Below are positions 39,901-49,805 of a stretch of DNA of 64,000 bases, in pieces. Position numbers and translations under genes: made by a program. This DNA is from Anaeramoeba flamelloides (taxonomy: Eukaryota; Metamonada; Anaeramoebidae), in assembly GCA_027625915.1 (NCBI GenBank), contig JANTQA010000023.1:5890001-5954000 (forward strand), written 5' to 3'. The number at the start of each line of letters is the position of its first letter. The stretch's first letter is position 1. The notes below the pieces were generated by a model. The model was not told the origin of the DNA. It searched no databases and saw only the letters and a list, made by a program, of their open reading frames with translations.

Positions 39901-40473
39901 TTCTTTTTACTTAAATGTATAAAAGGGGATTTAAGCGTAAAATCATAGGTTTCGCAGTTTTTTCCGGTTAAAGAATACCCAAATTATCTTTGTGTTTAAA
40001 AAGTAAAAAACCAAAAATTGACAACAAAGAAAAAATCAAAAAAAAAACAATAATAAAAATTTTAAAAAGGATTAATAAGGCGCTTTTGGTAAAAAATCAA
40101 CAAAAAAACTGTATTATTATTTGATAATAATACCCAAAACTCACAATCAAGATATATTTGGACAATTTAATTTAATTTGATAATTGATCATTAATGTTCA
40201 TTTGGGTTGTTGTTTAATTATTGTAATTTCTTTTTTATTATTGAAATGATTTACTTTGACCTTTAATATTTTGTGTCTTTTATTTTTTGTTTTTATTTTT
40301 TAGATACCCATACTTTTGTGTTTGGATTGGCAAGTAATAACTTGTTCTTTTTAATTTGTATAACTTCACCCAATATAAAGAAAATCCGCGAAGTGGAAAA
40401 AAGGAAAAAAAAAATAATGTTTTTTTTTTATTAATGAATATTTCTGATGTTTTTTTTTTTGTTTTTTATAGAT

Positions 40474-40539
<66 letters not shown>

Positions 40540-40942
40540 TTCTAAAAATTGTTTTTAATTATATTTTAACCTTTAAACTTTTCTTTTTATTAATTATTAT
40601 AGTTTATCATACAACCCACATTCTATATTTGAATATGGATTAAATGACAAAAAGAATATTCTTAATGAATTTTCATCTAAAGTATTATATTTAGAAACAT
40701 TAAGGAAAAGATTTGAATTATTTTTAACAAAAGGGAAGGTCTTCCAAATAAATCAAGTTAAAAAACCATCTTCTTATAATTTAACTTCATTTGCGTCACA
40801 TAAAGTTCCTCTGGAAGAATCAGAGAAAATTGTAATTAAAAATAATTTATTATGGGATGATATTCATTGGGGGAAAAAAAATGTTAGTTTTCAAGATTTT
40901 ATAATCACCCCAATCAAAATGTTTTGGTGTGATATAATGTGA
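31757..40942 (+). CDS. RXT3: Rxt3-like histone deacetylase complex protein, two exons across a 7.1-kb intron
   Basis: Exon 1 31757-33492 and exon 2 40603-40942 give 691 aa. Residues 20-145 match the Rxt3 pattern: ITFFVPFSELN, then WIWANGNKYHCSSDVVSILI ending in HSS, then KRKNGIRSR. The frame of exon 1 would stop at 33494, but the stop overlaps a strong donor (ATG|GTAAGT). Splicing to 40603 (TTATAG|T) completes a Cys codon and yields FSLSNDPCLSYNPHSIF followed by SSKVLYLETLRKRFEL, which is the C-terminal part of the Rxt3 domain. Between the two halves lie about 420 Lys/Asn/Gln-rich, probably disordered residues. In fungi Rxt3 is a subunit of the Rpd3L histone deacetylase complex, so a nuclear chromatin role is inferred. 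The motif match is from memory of the family, not from a search. Confidence 0.68.
34090..34472. repeat. Foldback repeat 1 (arms about 80 bp)
   Basis: The left arm (34090-34172, containing ATGATTTCTGAATTTTTCAT and ttttgataaaattgtgattt) is the near reverse complement of the right arm (about 34392-34472). The spacer is about 220 bp. This is a non-coding hairpin-forming element. Confidence 0.8.
34581..34842. repeat. Foldback repeat 2 (arms about 80 bp)
   Basis: The left arm 34581-34660 (including TTAACTGTTTTCAAAGTAGA, then AGCTTAATAGATTT) pairs with the right arm 34764-34842 with few mismatches. The spacer is about 100 bp. It lies only 109 bp from the previous foldback but has different sequence. 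Confidence 0.85.
36240..36720. repeat. Intra-intron duplicated block, copy 1
   Basis: Aligns in direct orientation to about 39955-40410. Shared words include aattatctttatgg/aattatctttgtgt, atttgataattgatcatgaa, atgttcatttggg, ccatacttttgtgttt and caatataaag. Identity is moderate, so the duplication is old. Confidence 0.6.
36954..36984. repeat. Poly-T run (31 bases)
   Basis: An uninterrupted T tract inside the Rxt3-like intron; a likely site of length error or polymorphism. Confidence 0.95.
37810..38420. repeat. Cluster of CCTAAC...GTGTCCGTCAAGTGCC repeats with inverted arms
   Basis: The unit cctaac(n)aagtgtccgtcaagtgc occurs at 37817-37845 and, varied, at about 38221-38250 and 38321-38366. 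Between them are repeated and inverted copies of aaaatctattgattttcg and agaaaacctcaaaaaaacct (twice in tandem near 37960-38020). A fragment with similar words (gttaggttttcc, ttctggcaaaacctggcaaa) lies near 56810-56890. It looks like a nest of short inverted-repeat elements. Confidence 0.6.
39170..39714. mobile_element. CAGTCAAAGG-family TIR element, copy E
   Basis: The left end is ATAAACTCTATAGAACCCAA followed by AGGG. The right end is CCCCTTTGACTGAAAAAGAG followed by TTTAT. The interior matches copy D at 10094-10672 (for example, cattggaatgtctcgtgtaa against cattggaacgtctcgtgcaa) in the same orientation. Confidence 0.7.
39955..40410. repeat. Intra-intron duplicated block, copy 2
   Basis: Direct-orientation partner of 36240-36720, ending about 190 bp before exon 2 of the Rxt3-like gene. 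It is shorter through small deletions. Confidence 0.6.
40475..40538. repeat. Compound (CA)n(TA)n microsatellite
   Basis: About 16 CA units followed directly by about 15 TA units, 64 bp before the acceptor of exon 2. Confidence 0.95.
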
Positions 40943-43900
40943 ATTGTGTATAATTATAACCATCAGTTATTTTGATTTTGTTTCTAATATTTATATTTAT
41001 TTTTATTTTTATTTTTTACATATTATAATCTTCATTTATGTCTATTATTTTTTATAATTATTTTCTGTTTTTTTTTTTGTTTTTTTTTTTTTTTTTGAAT
41101 AAAAGAAATTGTTTTAAATCGTTATTTTATATATATATATTCTGAAAAACACTTTTACTTGAAATAAAATCATAAACGAATACACACGATCTTAAAGGGA
41201 AAAAAACTATTATTGAATAATCACTTGTGGATAAAGTTAAATTTTATAAAATATTATATTTTAAAAATTATGAAAAAAAAATCTTTATATCATTTTTCTG
41301 ACTAGTAATTCCTAATTAAAAATAAACTAGACTATGAAGTATTCTAGATTTCTAAAAATCGACAATATAAACCAATGACATTTTTTTCAAATAAAAAATA
41401 GAATTAAATCACTTTATTTTTCAATTTAATTAATTGAAATTATTATTATAGATGTAACAACTTTGTAACAAAGTTATATCTCATCTTTAACTTTTTAAGA
41501 TCTCCAAGAATATTTTTTTACTTTTTTTCTTTTTCAAAATGGGTTATTTAGAGTAAAAGAATTTTACAAAAACCTAACTTTGTCAATAATAGGAGTGTAA
41601 ACAAATAGCAAAAAACTGGATTAAATTGATTTTTTTCAATGAAAGAGAACACTTTGTCCCAAATTGAAGAAATTTGAAGGTTAGTAAATATTAAACATAA
41701 AAATATTTATCATTTTTTTTCAATTTACATTTTATTTCAACAGTATCCTATACATTTTCTTTCCTTTTTTATTTTTATTTTTTTTATTTGAATTTTTTGT
41801 CATTGTGATCTTTTGAAACTATTTTTGAAATTTAAATTTGAATTTTTTGTGATTTCTTTTTATTTTTGTTAATTTTTATCCTATTATTATTATTATTAAA
41901 TTTTGGTAATTTTTTTTTTAAGATATGAGTTATTTGCCTGGAATTTGTATCATACTTAAGGAGCGGTTTGTCAACGAAAATAATTGTATCATTGTCGATA
42001 TTTTGATTAACAAAGTTCAAACAAAATAAGAAACATTTCTTTAGATCTCATTGACAAAAAAATACTATTAAAATAAAAAACATTTAAGATCATCAATTCC
42101 AAAAAAAATCAAAATTAAGAATAACAAATCAATTATTTCATATTATAAATATCCAATCGGTTGTACATCTTCAATTTAAAAGAAATTATTTCTTTAATTG
42201 TATAATAAAGTTAATTCCAATTAATCTAATTTGTGGTTATTTTGCAACCCTCTAAATTTGATAAAGTAAGGATTTTTTCATAACATTCTTGAGATTAAAA
42301 TAACTCATTTTGGAAATAGAAAAATTCAAAAAAAAAAAAAAATTGAGATCTCAAAAAGTGACAAAGAGAAATACTCCCAAACTAACACACTTGTTTTCAA
42401 AAATATAATTAACAAAATTTCAAATTATAAAATAAGTGTCACTCATTGGTACTTTTTTTCTAAAAGTGTCATTGTTTTGGGATAATTATTAATTTTCAAA
42501 TTTGGTTAAATTTCAAAATCGGTCAAAATCTGATATTTTGTAAAATAGTCAGTTATATTGGAAATTATTGACTCTTTGCTTTAAAAAATTTCATTGGTGA
42601 TTAAGGAATTTTAGAGTGTTTTAGGGTGATTTTTGGTGATTTGGGTGTAACTCTATATATTCAGGAGATGATTTTGAAAAAAAAAAAAATAATTAAGATT
42701 TGAAATATTACACTGTTATTAGTTTTGAGGAGTAATAAAGTACACCTAAAAGTCATTTATAAGTTTAGGTTTTGAACAAATGCTTTTAAATATTTAGTAA
42801 TAGTGATTTCATTCTTTTAAATTTTCAACTATTTAACTAATGGAATACTACTGTAGTGTAAATAATACCTTTTTTCTTTAACTAATTACAAAATTCAACC
42901 CATACACAAAATATTGGATAACTGTAGAAATAAAAGAAACCAGTTATTGGATGAAAATAATATAAACAAGAAATAAGTTTCTTTAAATATATTTTAAAAA
43001 ATATTGTGATGTATATTGAAAGATTAAAATGTAATTTTTTGATAGAAAAATAAAATTGAATATCTTTTTTTAAATTTTTCTTGAAAAATCAGTTTATCTT
43101 TCAGGTTTGGGGATTATGATAAAATTTTTGTAACAAAACATTTAATATTTTTGAAACATTTACATTAATTAAATATAAAACCTCAATAACCAATTTAAAT
43201 CTGAACCAGCCCTGTATATGTACCCTTATTTCTTCTAAAACCAAAATCTGAAAAAAAAAAAAAAAAATAAGTTAATTTGATGTAAGGGTTAATTTTTGTC
43301 AAGATGTGTTATTTACATCACTCTACTAATCCCAAAATAATCTTATTTACTTTCCTTCTTAGAATAATTAATAAGTATTAAGAACTTTCATTCATATATA
43401 ATTAATAGAGAAATTGTTTAAAAAAAGTTAAAATTTTAATTTGACCGATTTTGAAATTTAACCAAATTTGAAAATTAATAATTATCCCAAAACAATGACA
43501 CTTTTAGAAAAAAAGTACCAATGAGTGATTCTTATTTTATAATTTGAATATTTGTTAATTATATTTTTGAAAACAAGTGTGTTAGTTTCGGAGTGTCTCT
43601 CTTTGGTGATTATTGAGATCTCAAAGATTTTTTTGAATTTTTTCGAGATTAGTTGTACAATAAATCTTGGTTCGTAATTAATTGGTATTTTTTATCATAA
43701 AAATTACTTAAAAAAAAGTTGGTATAAGTTCAGAAAATATTTTCCACTGAATAATAACTGGACTCTTAATTTAAATTTTTGGAATTGAAAATTATTTGAA
43801 TTTTTCAAATGGAAAATACTCAGAATCTTTACAAGACTTTCTTTTTCAGTTTGTTGGCCTAAATAAGTGAACTTTTGGATATAAGTTTTAGTGAATAATG

Positions 43901-45029
43901 GTCTACTTGAGTCTAAAGGAACTTCTTATTGTCACTAGACCTTCAAACAAATACATTAAAATAGTTTATTTTTCACATTGAAATTTCTCATTAATAATCT
44001 TAAATTTATCTTCAAGAAGATCTCAATTCGAAAAATTTATCTGATTATTTTCCGAAAACTTAATTTGATCCCCAAAAATTTTTATTACTTCTAAAGAAAA
44101 AAAATAAAAATAAACCAAACTTTATTAAACTTATTCCTTGAAATTTTGATTTATTTCGATAAAAAGTATTTTTTTGAAGAAACTCTTAATGTTCATATTC
44201 TGAAGAAGGTGAGATATAAAAAATCCTAACTATGATCAGATATTTTGAATTCAGTGATCAGATATCGTTTGGGAATAACTGTTCCTGAGGATCAAAAAGA
44301 CTTTGAAAAAAATAATAAGATGAAATATAAAAAATGCTCAAGTGGTTTCATTTGAATTCATTACAATGACGTGAACTGAGAAGACTTGTTCTTAATTGTA
44401 GACTTTTTTTTAAACTCATAATAGAGATGACCTTAGTAGTTTCTTCTCAAAATTGATTTATTTAAAAAAAACTTACTAAATTGAGAAATCCTTTCTAAGT
44501 CATCTAACGAAATTCAAATTTTTGGTAAAGCCAACTCAACATGGCTTACACTAAATAATTGTACACATTCTTCGAATTGAACTTGTTCGTGTCAGTGTTT
44601 AACAAACAGTTAATGTCCTTAAAACTGCTTGAATAAGAAAAAATAATTTTTTAATTCAAAGAAAGAATACTTGACAAAAATATCATAAAATCAAATTTAA
44701 AAGAAATTTTCAAATAGTCGAACATAAGAAGAAATTGAAAAAAGCACGACAAAAAATTTAATGAGACATACAAACCTTTTCCACTTTCAAAGTATTGGAA
44801 AATATTTGAAAGGATTGTTACTTGTTTGTAGTGTTATAATTTCGTTTATAATTAACCCAAGCTTTTATAAAGTTCATGTGATTTTTTCTGGCTTTTAGCC
44901 TCGTAATTTTTTCATTTTCTTCTTAATCAAAATAATTAAACAATTGAAGATCCGAATTTGTACAAAGGAACTAATTTTTACACTGGTTACATAAAAACAA
45001 AACAACACAAACCCTGATACGATTTTTCA
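40943..45029. other. Gene-poor spacer with one long inverted-repeat element
   Basis: No supportable gene. It contains the 1.3-kb inverted-repeat element at 42329-43637 and, to its left, sequence shared with 16300-16560. The last 400 bp before 45030 should hold the kinase promoter, but no specific motif was recognised. Confidence 0.55.
42329..43637. mobile_element. 1.3-kb element with about 197-bp terminal inverted repeats
   Basis: The left arm 42329-42526 (with GAGATCTCAAAAAGTGACAA, the segment aacacacttgttttcaaaaa and gtgtcattgttttgggataa) is repeated inverted at 43441-43637 with high identity. The roughly 0.9-kb centre is AT-rich and has no transposase-like frame. It is probably a non-autonomous TIR element. 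Sequence just outside the left arm is itself repeated at 16300-16560. Confidence 0.75.
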
Positions 45030-48000
45030 ATGGGTCAACATTTGACAAAAAAAGAAATCAAAGTCTTAAAAGAGGGTAATTTAAAAAGTATCAAAAAACA
45101 TTTTGATGTTGAGAACAGCAACAAAACAAGCACAAAAGGCAAAACGCCATTACACTTTGCTTGTTTTCGGAATGCAGACAAACAGATTTTAGAATACCTT
45201 ATCTCGCGTGGCACAAATGTCAACAAACAAGATGACAATGGGCACACGCCCCTGCACATGCTCTGTTCCTCGCAGTTCCCGCTCTTAATCGACTCCTTGG
45301 ATGTGATGCTCAATAGCGGAGCGCAGCTAAACATTTCTGCAAACGATGGGAAAACCACAATCCACATCGCAGCTACAAACGATCTGATTAATTTGGAAAC
45401 CTTCAAATACATGATCGAGTCTGGTGGCGATGTGAACGCAATTGACGGGTTACAAAAGACACCGCTTATGTGCCTCTGTGAAAATAAAAACCCGGATCCT
45501 TTAAAAATCAGGGTCCTTTTAGAAGCGCAAGCGCTGGTGAACGTGGAAGACAAATGGGGGTTCACCCCTCTTCATTTCCTTGTTAAGAATACAAAGGATG
45601 CGTCTTTAATTAAAACACTTATTAAAAATGGCGCAAAGGTCAATGCTCAGAATTTGCAACAGCAGACACCTTTGCATTGCCTTTTTGAAAAAAAAAACCC
45701 TTCGAAATCTGTGGTGAAAGTTTTAATACAATCCGGTGCAAATTTAAGTATTTTAGATAAACAGGGAAAAACCGTTTTACACTACACAGCTTTAAACAAA
45801 GAAACAAAAAACGGAATCACTTCTTTACTTCTTGAAAATGGATCAGATCCTTTAAAGAAAAATTATCAAGTTCGTTGTTTTATTCCTTTTTCTTTTTTTT
45901 TTTTCTTTTTTTATTTTTCGTTTGTGTTTGTCTTCTTTATTTTGTTTTTTCTGTTTTTTATCAAAGAAAAATCTTCTATTTTTGTTTTTAATTCAAAAAA
46001 AAAAAAAACCCAAAAAACTTCCTTTTACCAATAAAATCAACTATTTCAATTCTGTAATTTGGATTCATTCAACTTTCAATCCAGTTTACAATTACAATTT
46101 CCACAAAAAGATTACGATTTTTGTTTGAGTCATACTGGTATTTGGAATTTTAAATGAGATATAATTTTCTTTTCTTTTCCATTTCCTTTTCTTTAGAGCT
46201 ACAAATTACAACTTACTTCTTTGGGAACTCAATTTATGAAAGAAAAATCTGGAAAAGGAATGAAAAGTTCTTACCCATTTATAATTCAAATACCGGTATT
46301 ATCACAATTGGTTCGTCAGTGATAGACTTTATAATTTAATAACAGTACAGTGCCCTGAAAACCAAATTGTCTCTGAATAACAGGATTTTTTCACTTTAAT
46401 TTTATTTTCAGTTTGAAAGTAAGAATTTTTGAAAAACCAAAGTTTAAAGAAAAAAAATCTAAATTGTTGTTGGTTTGAAAGGTTTCCTTTCAAAGACTTA
46501 AGAAACCTAACCATAGAGACAAATCTACAACTTATGATTATTGATTTTTCAATTCATAAAAAACATTGCAACAAAAACCTGCTACATTCCGTTCCACTCT
46601 CAAGACACAAACTTTCAACGAAATTTAAGGCACAAAAAAAATCTCAAATTAAGGTACAAAATTCAAATTTTAGTAAAATAATTTGTGGAAAAAAAAATTC
46701 CATAAATGGGCATTACTATTAATTGTAAAATAAAAAGATCAAAATTTTCATAAGTCATTCCTCAAACATAAATCCCAATAATTAAAAATAAATCATCAAA
46801 GTTCCCAATTCTAAAAAGGTAAATTAATAATTTAAGCCCATTTTAAGAATTAAAATATTGAAATCTTAACATGCTTTTAAAACGTCTTTTTTGGAAAGCC
46901 TAATGAAAATTTTGTTCCATTTATTTTGCAACAAATAGTAATTCGAAATTTTTTTGTGCCTTAAATTCCCTGGAAGGCTTGTGTCTTGAAAGTGGAACTG
47001 ATTGTATTAAAAACGCAAAAAGTATGAGAGCATAATAATACATGCGTTGTTTGAATTTTAAATGATTATTAATCACATTTAAAAACCAACTTTTAATGAA
47101 AAATTGCATTACTTGTATTTACAAAGTGATATTTTTTTATTTTATTATTAATTGATCAGACAATAAACCAAAAACAAAAAAGACAAAGTTTATTATTTTT
47201 TGCTTTTTGACTCAATATTATAGTTTAATATTTTGAAAACAATCAAACAATAACCAAATTGAATATTGGTTCAATTTTCAAAAAGAGTATTGGCACTCTA
47301 TAAATGAAATGATTACTAATCCTAAGCCTAAACCAAAACCAAAAGCAAATGATTAAAAATTGAATAATCGTGATTAAGCTTTGAGGAAATATTTTTTTGT
47401 GTTAACCTGAACTCATCTTTTAAAAAGATGAAAAAAGATTTTTTTTTGGTTTAAATGAATAGAAACTTTGTAAAAAAGTTTAAATGTGGAAATAATCTTT
47501 GAAATTAATTATTTGGAAAGCTGAATAAAAAATTTATAAAATCAAAACTTTAAGTAGAAATTATTGTTAACATTTTTTTGAATTTCTCAGTATTGCCAGA
47601 TTAGATCTCAAGCCTGTAAAATAAAAAATAATAATAATACTGAAAATGAAAACTATATATCAAATTATCTAATAATATTTCTATTTGATTTTGGCATCCA
47701 ATTTAAAATAAACCATTTTCCAGTCAAAGGTGCCAAGTTGTAGTGAGTGAATTACATATGTTTAAAGGGTTTGAATGGATATTAGAAAAAAAAATTTATT
47801 TCGGAAATTCCAAAAATGAAAACATTTTTTCTCATTTTTTTGCTTCTTTTTTCGATTTTTTTGATGACACATAATTCATTTGCAATTTTTTTTTTTATTG
47901 CCAGATCAATAGTCACTTGGTAAAAATGTGTTATTCTAATGTCATTGAAAAGTAAGGAAATAATTGTAAGAAAATCATTTTTATTTCTATTGAAATTTTA

Positions 48001-49805
48001 TACAATCGCCAATTGAAGGTCAAAACGAATATTGTTGTTTTTCTCAATGGTGCAACTACTAAGAATTTTGAGTTTAAAATTTTTAAGAAAATCTATTGAT
48101 TTACGAAATTTTATTCCATACAGATATCAACTATTCTTTGATCTATATTATTCTACTTATTTCTTTTTTTGTTCTTCAAAGGTCAATTATAAAAAATATT
48201 TCATATTTGAAAAAAATGATGTTTTTTTTTGATACCGCTTTGACTGAAACAAAGTTTAATTATAATTAATTATGATTTTTTAATATTGTTTTTTCAAATT
48301 AAATGATGATTTAATAAAAGTTTCTTTCATGATCAATAAATTTATCAAAGTTTCCACGTTATGGAATCAGGAATTATTATACTCATTTTTGTATTTTCCA
48401 AATTTTATTACTTTAAACTTTTCACTTGTTAACAAATTCTGAAATGCTTCAACTTAAAAATCATTGATTTTTATTTTTCTTTTTAATGATTTTCCAGGTC
48501 CTTTAACTTGTTGGTTTTTTATCTTTTACTTTTAATAAAATTAAATAAATTTAAAATTTTATTTTTCGTTTGAAATTAATCTTAAATTCCACTATTATTA
48601 ATTATGTGCTTTTAAATATTTATTTTTAATTTTCCTGATTTTCATAATTTTTTGTAAAATGTACAATTTTTATATTTGACAGTTTTCTATTAACGTTTTT
48701 TAAAAAAAAATACAATTTTCTTACTTGAAGAAATACACAAATATTCATCTATTCTCAAAATATAAATCTAAATATAAAATTTCCATAAATTTGTTTTCTT
48801 ATTAAAAATAATGTTTACTATTCACTTTTATAGGGACAAACTGCATTAAAACTGAGTAAAAAAATATCGAATTCAATTGTAAATAAAGAAATTAAATCCT
48901 TTTTATCTGAAAGTGGTTCCACTGATTATATGAAGCAAAAAGAAGGAATTGACAACACAGTACGAGATAATATGCTTAAAAAGATTACCTCCTTGACAGC
49001 GTTTCATGAAATCCCACCCGAAGAAATTGAAATTATAAGGAGAGTTGGAAATGGTGCATTTAAGGAAGTATTTGAGGGGAATTGGAAGAAAAAATGTGTT
49101 GCAGTTGCAAAATTAATTGAAGGGAAAAATTTTAATGAAGATCAATTAAGTGATTTTACTCAAGAAACAATTACGGTATGTAATTTAGATCATCCAAATA
49201 TTGTAAAATATTATGGTGGGTGTATTAAAGATACACAATTAATGATCATTTGCGAATTTTGTAAAGGTGGCGACTTGTATGATTTATTACATTCCAAAAA
49301 GGATCTAAATAAGAAACAAAAAATCCAAATCGCTATCGATGTTGCTAATGGAATCAAATATCTTCACCAAAACAATTTAGTCCACCGTGATTTGAAAAGC
49401 CCAAATGTCCTGTTAACCGCGAAGGGGAAAGCCAAAATCACAGACTTTGGCCTATCAAAAACAATGAATACATCAATGACCTTTATGAACAACACCATCG
49501 TAGGAACACCTAGATGGATGGCACCTGAATTATTAAGAGGTGAGCAAAATTATACCAATAAAGTTGATATATATGCCTTTGGGATACTATTATGGGAAAT
49601 ATCTACAAGAGAAATCCCTTTCGAAGGATTTGGCCCTTTCCAATTAAGTGGGCTGATAGGATTCCAGGGACAGCGCCCAGAATTAAATGAAAATTATTTA
49701 TTTTTTGATCTGATTAAAAAATGTTGGGATCAAGACCCTAAAGTTAGGCCAACAATTGAAACAGTAATTAATGATCTACAGGCTTATCTTTTGAATTATT
49801 TATAA
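45030..49805 (+). CDS. Ankyrin-repeat TKL-family protein kinase, two exons across a 3.0-kb intron
   Basis: Exon 1 45030-45869 and exon 2 48834-49805, both phase 0, give 603 aa. Residues about 36-290 are roughly seven to eight ankyrin repeats (GKTPLHFACFRN, NGHTPLHMLCSS, WGFTPLHFLVKN, QGKTVLHYTALN). The last repeat is completed by the splice (NYQ|GQTALKLS). Residues about 345-595 are a complete kinase domain: GNGAF glycine loop (the third glycine is Lys), Lys373 in VAVAK, Glu391, HRDLKSPN (Asp466), DFG (Asp484), GTPRWMAPE and WDQDPKVRPT. HRDLKSPN and GTPRWMAPE point to the TKL/MLK-like group. The N-terminus MGQHLTKKE fits an N-myristoylation signal (Gly2, Thr6, then lysines), suggesting membrane attachment. 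All catalytic residues are present, so it is probably active. Substrates are unknown. Confidence 0.93.
46135..46296. mobile_element. CTGGTATTTG MITE, copy 2
   Basis: 162 bp flanked by TA (46133-46134 and 46297-46298). The ends are CTGGTATTTGGAATTTTAAA and the inverse of ATAATTCAAATACCGG. Related to 15466-15641 (shared interior gaaaaatctggaaaaggaat/aaaaaatatggaaaaggaag). Inside the kinase intron. Confidence 0.85.
46585..47004. mobile_element. Tc1/mariner-like MITE, copy 3 (long form)
   Basis: 420 bp flanked by TA (46583-46584 and 47005-47006). The outer arms match the 0.2-kb copies at 8648 and 28516: GTTCCACTCTCAAGACACAA on the left and GTGTCTTGAAAGTGGAACTG on the right. About 220 bp of extra internal sequence is not present in the short copies, so this may be closer to the parental element. 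No transposase frame. Confidence 0.8.
47706..48261. mobile_element. CAGTCAAAGG-family TIR element, copy A
   Basis: The left end is AACCATTTTCCAGTCAAAGG and the right end is CCGCTTTGACTGAAACAAAG. The first 80 bp (through acatatgtttaaagggtttg, then aatggatatta) and a central block (tgaaggtcaaaacg) match the element at 50287-50817 in reverse orientation. Inside the kinase intron. Confidence 0.7.

Larger units (their letters stand above)
33493..40602 (+). other. 7.1-kb intron of the Rxt3-like gene
   Basis: Donor GTAAGT at 33493, acceptor TTATTATAG ending at 40602, with phase 2 on both sides. It holds two adjacent foldbacks (34090-34472 and 34581-34842), a duplicated block (about 36240-36720 and 39955-40410), a 31-base T run (36954-36984), a cluster of CCTAAC-type repeats (37810-38420), a TIR element (39170-39714) and a compound CA/TA microsatellite (about 40475-40538). 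No internal exon was found; the short open frames are AT-rich noise. Confidence 0.7.
45870..48833 (+). other. 3.0-kb intron of the ankyrin-TKL kinase gene
   Basis: Donor CAA|GTTCGT at 45870 and acceptor TTTTATAG ending at 48833, phase 0 on both sides. It contains three different TIR elements: 46135-46296, 46585-47004 and 47706-48261. No further exon is required by the protein homology. Confidence 0.88.

Noticed and set aside
45035-45565. 176-codon minus-strand frame
   Set aside because: It is antisense to the ankyrin repeats, and the regular spacing of its residues reflects those repeats.
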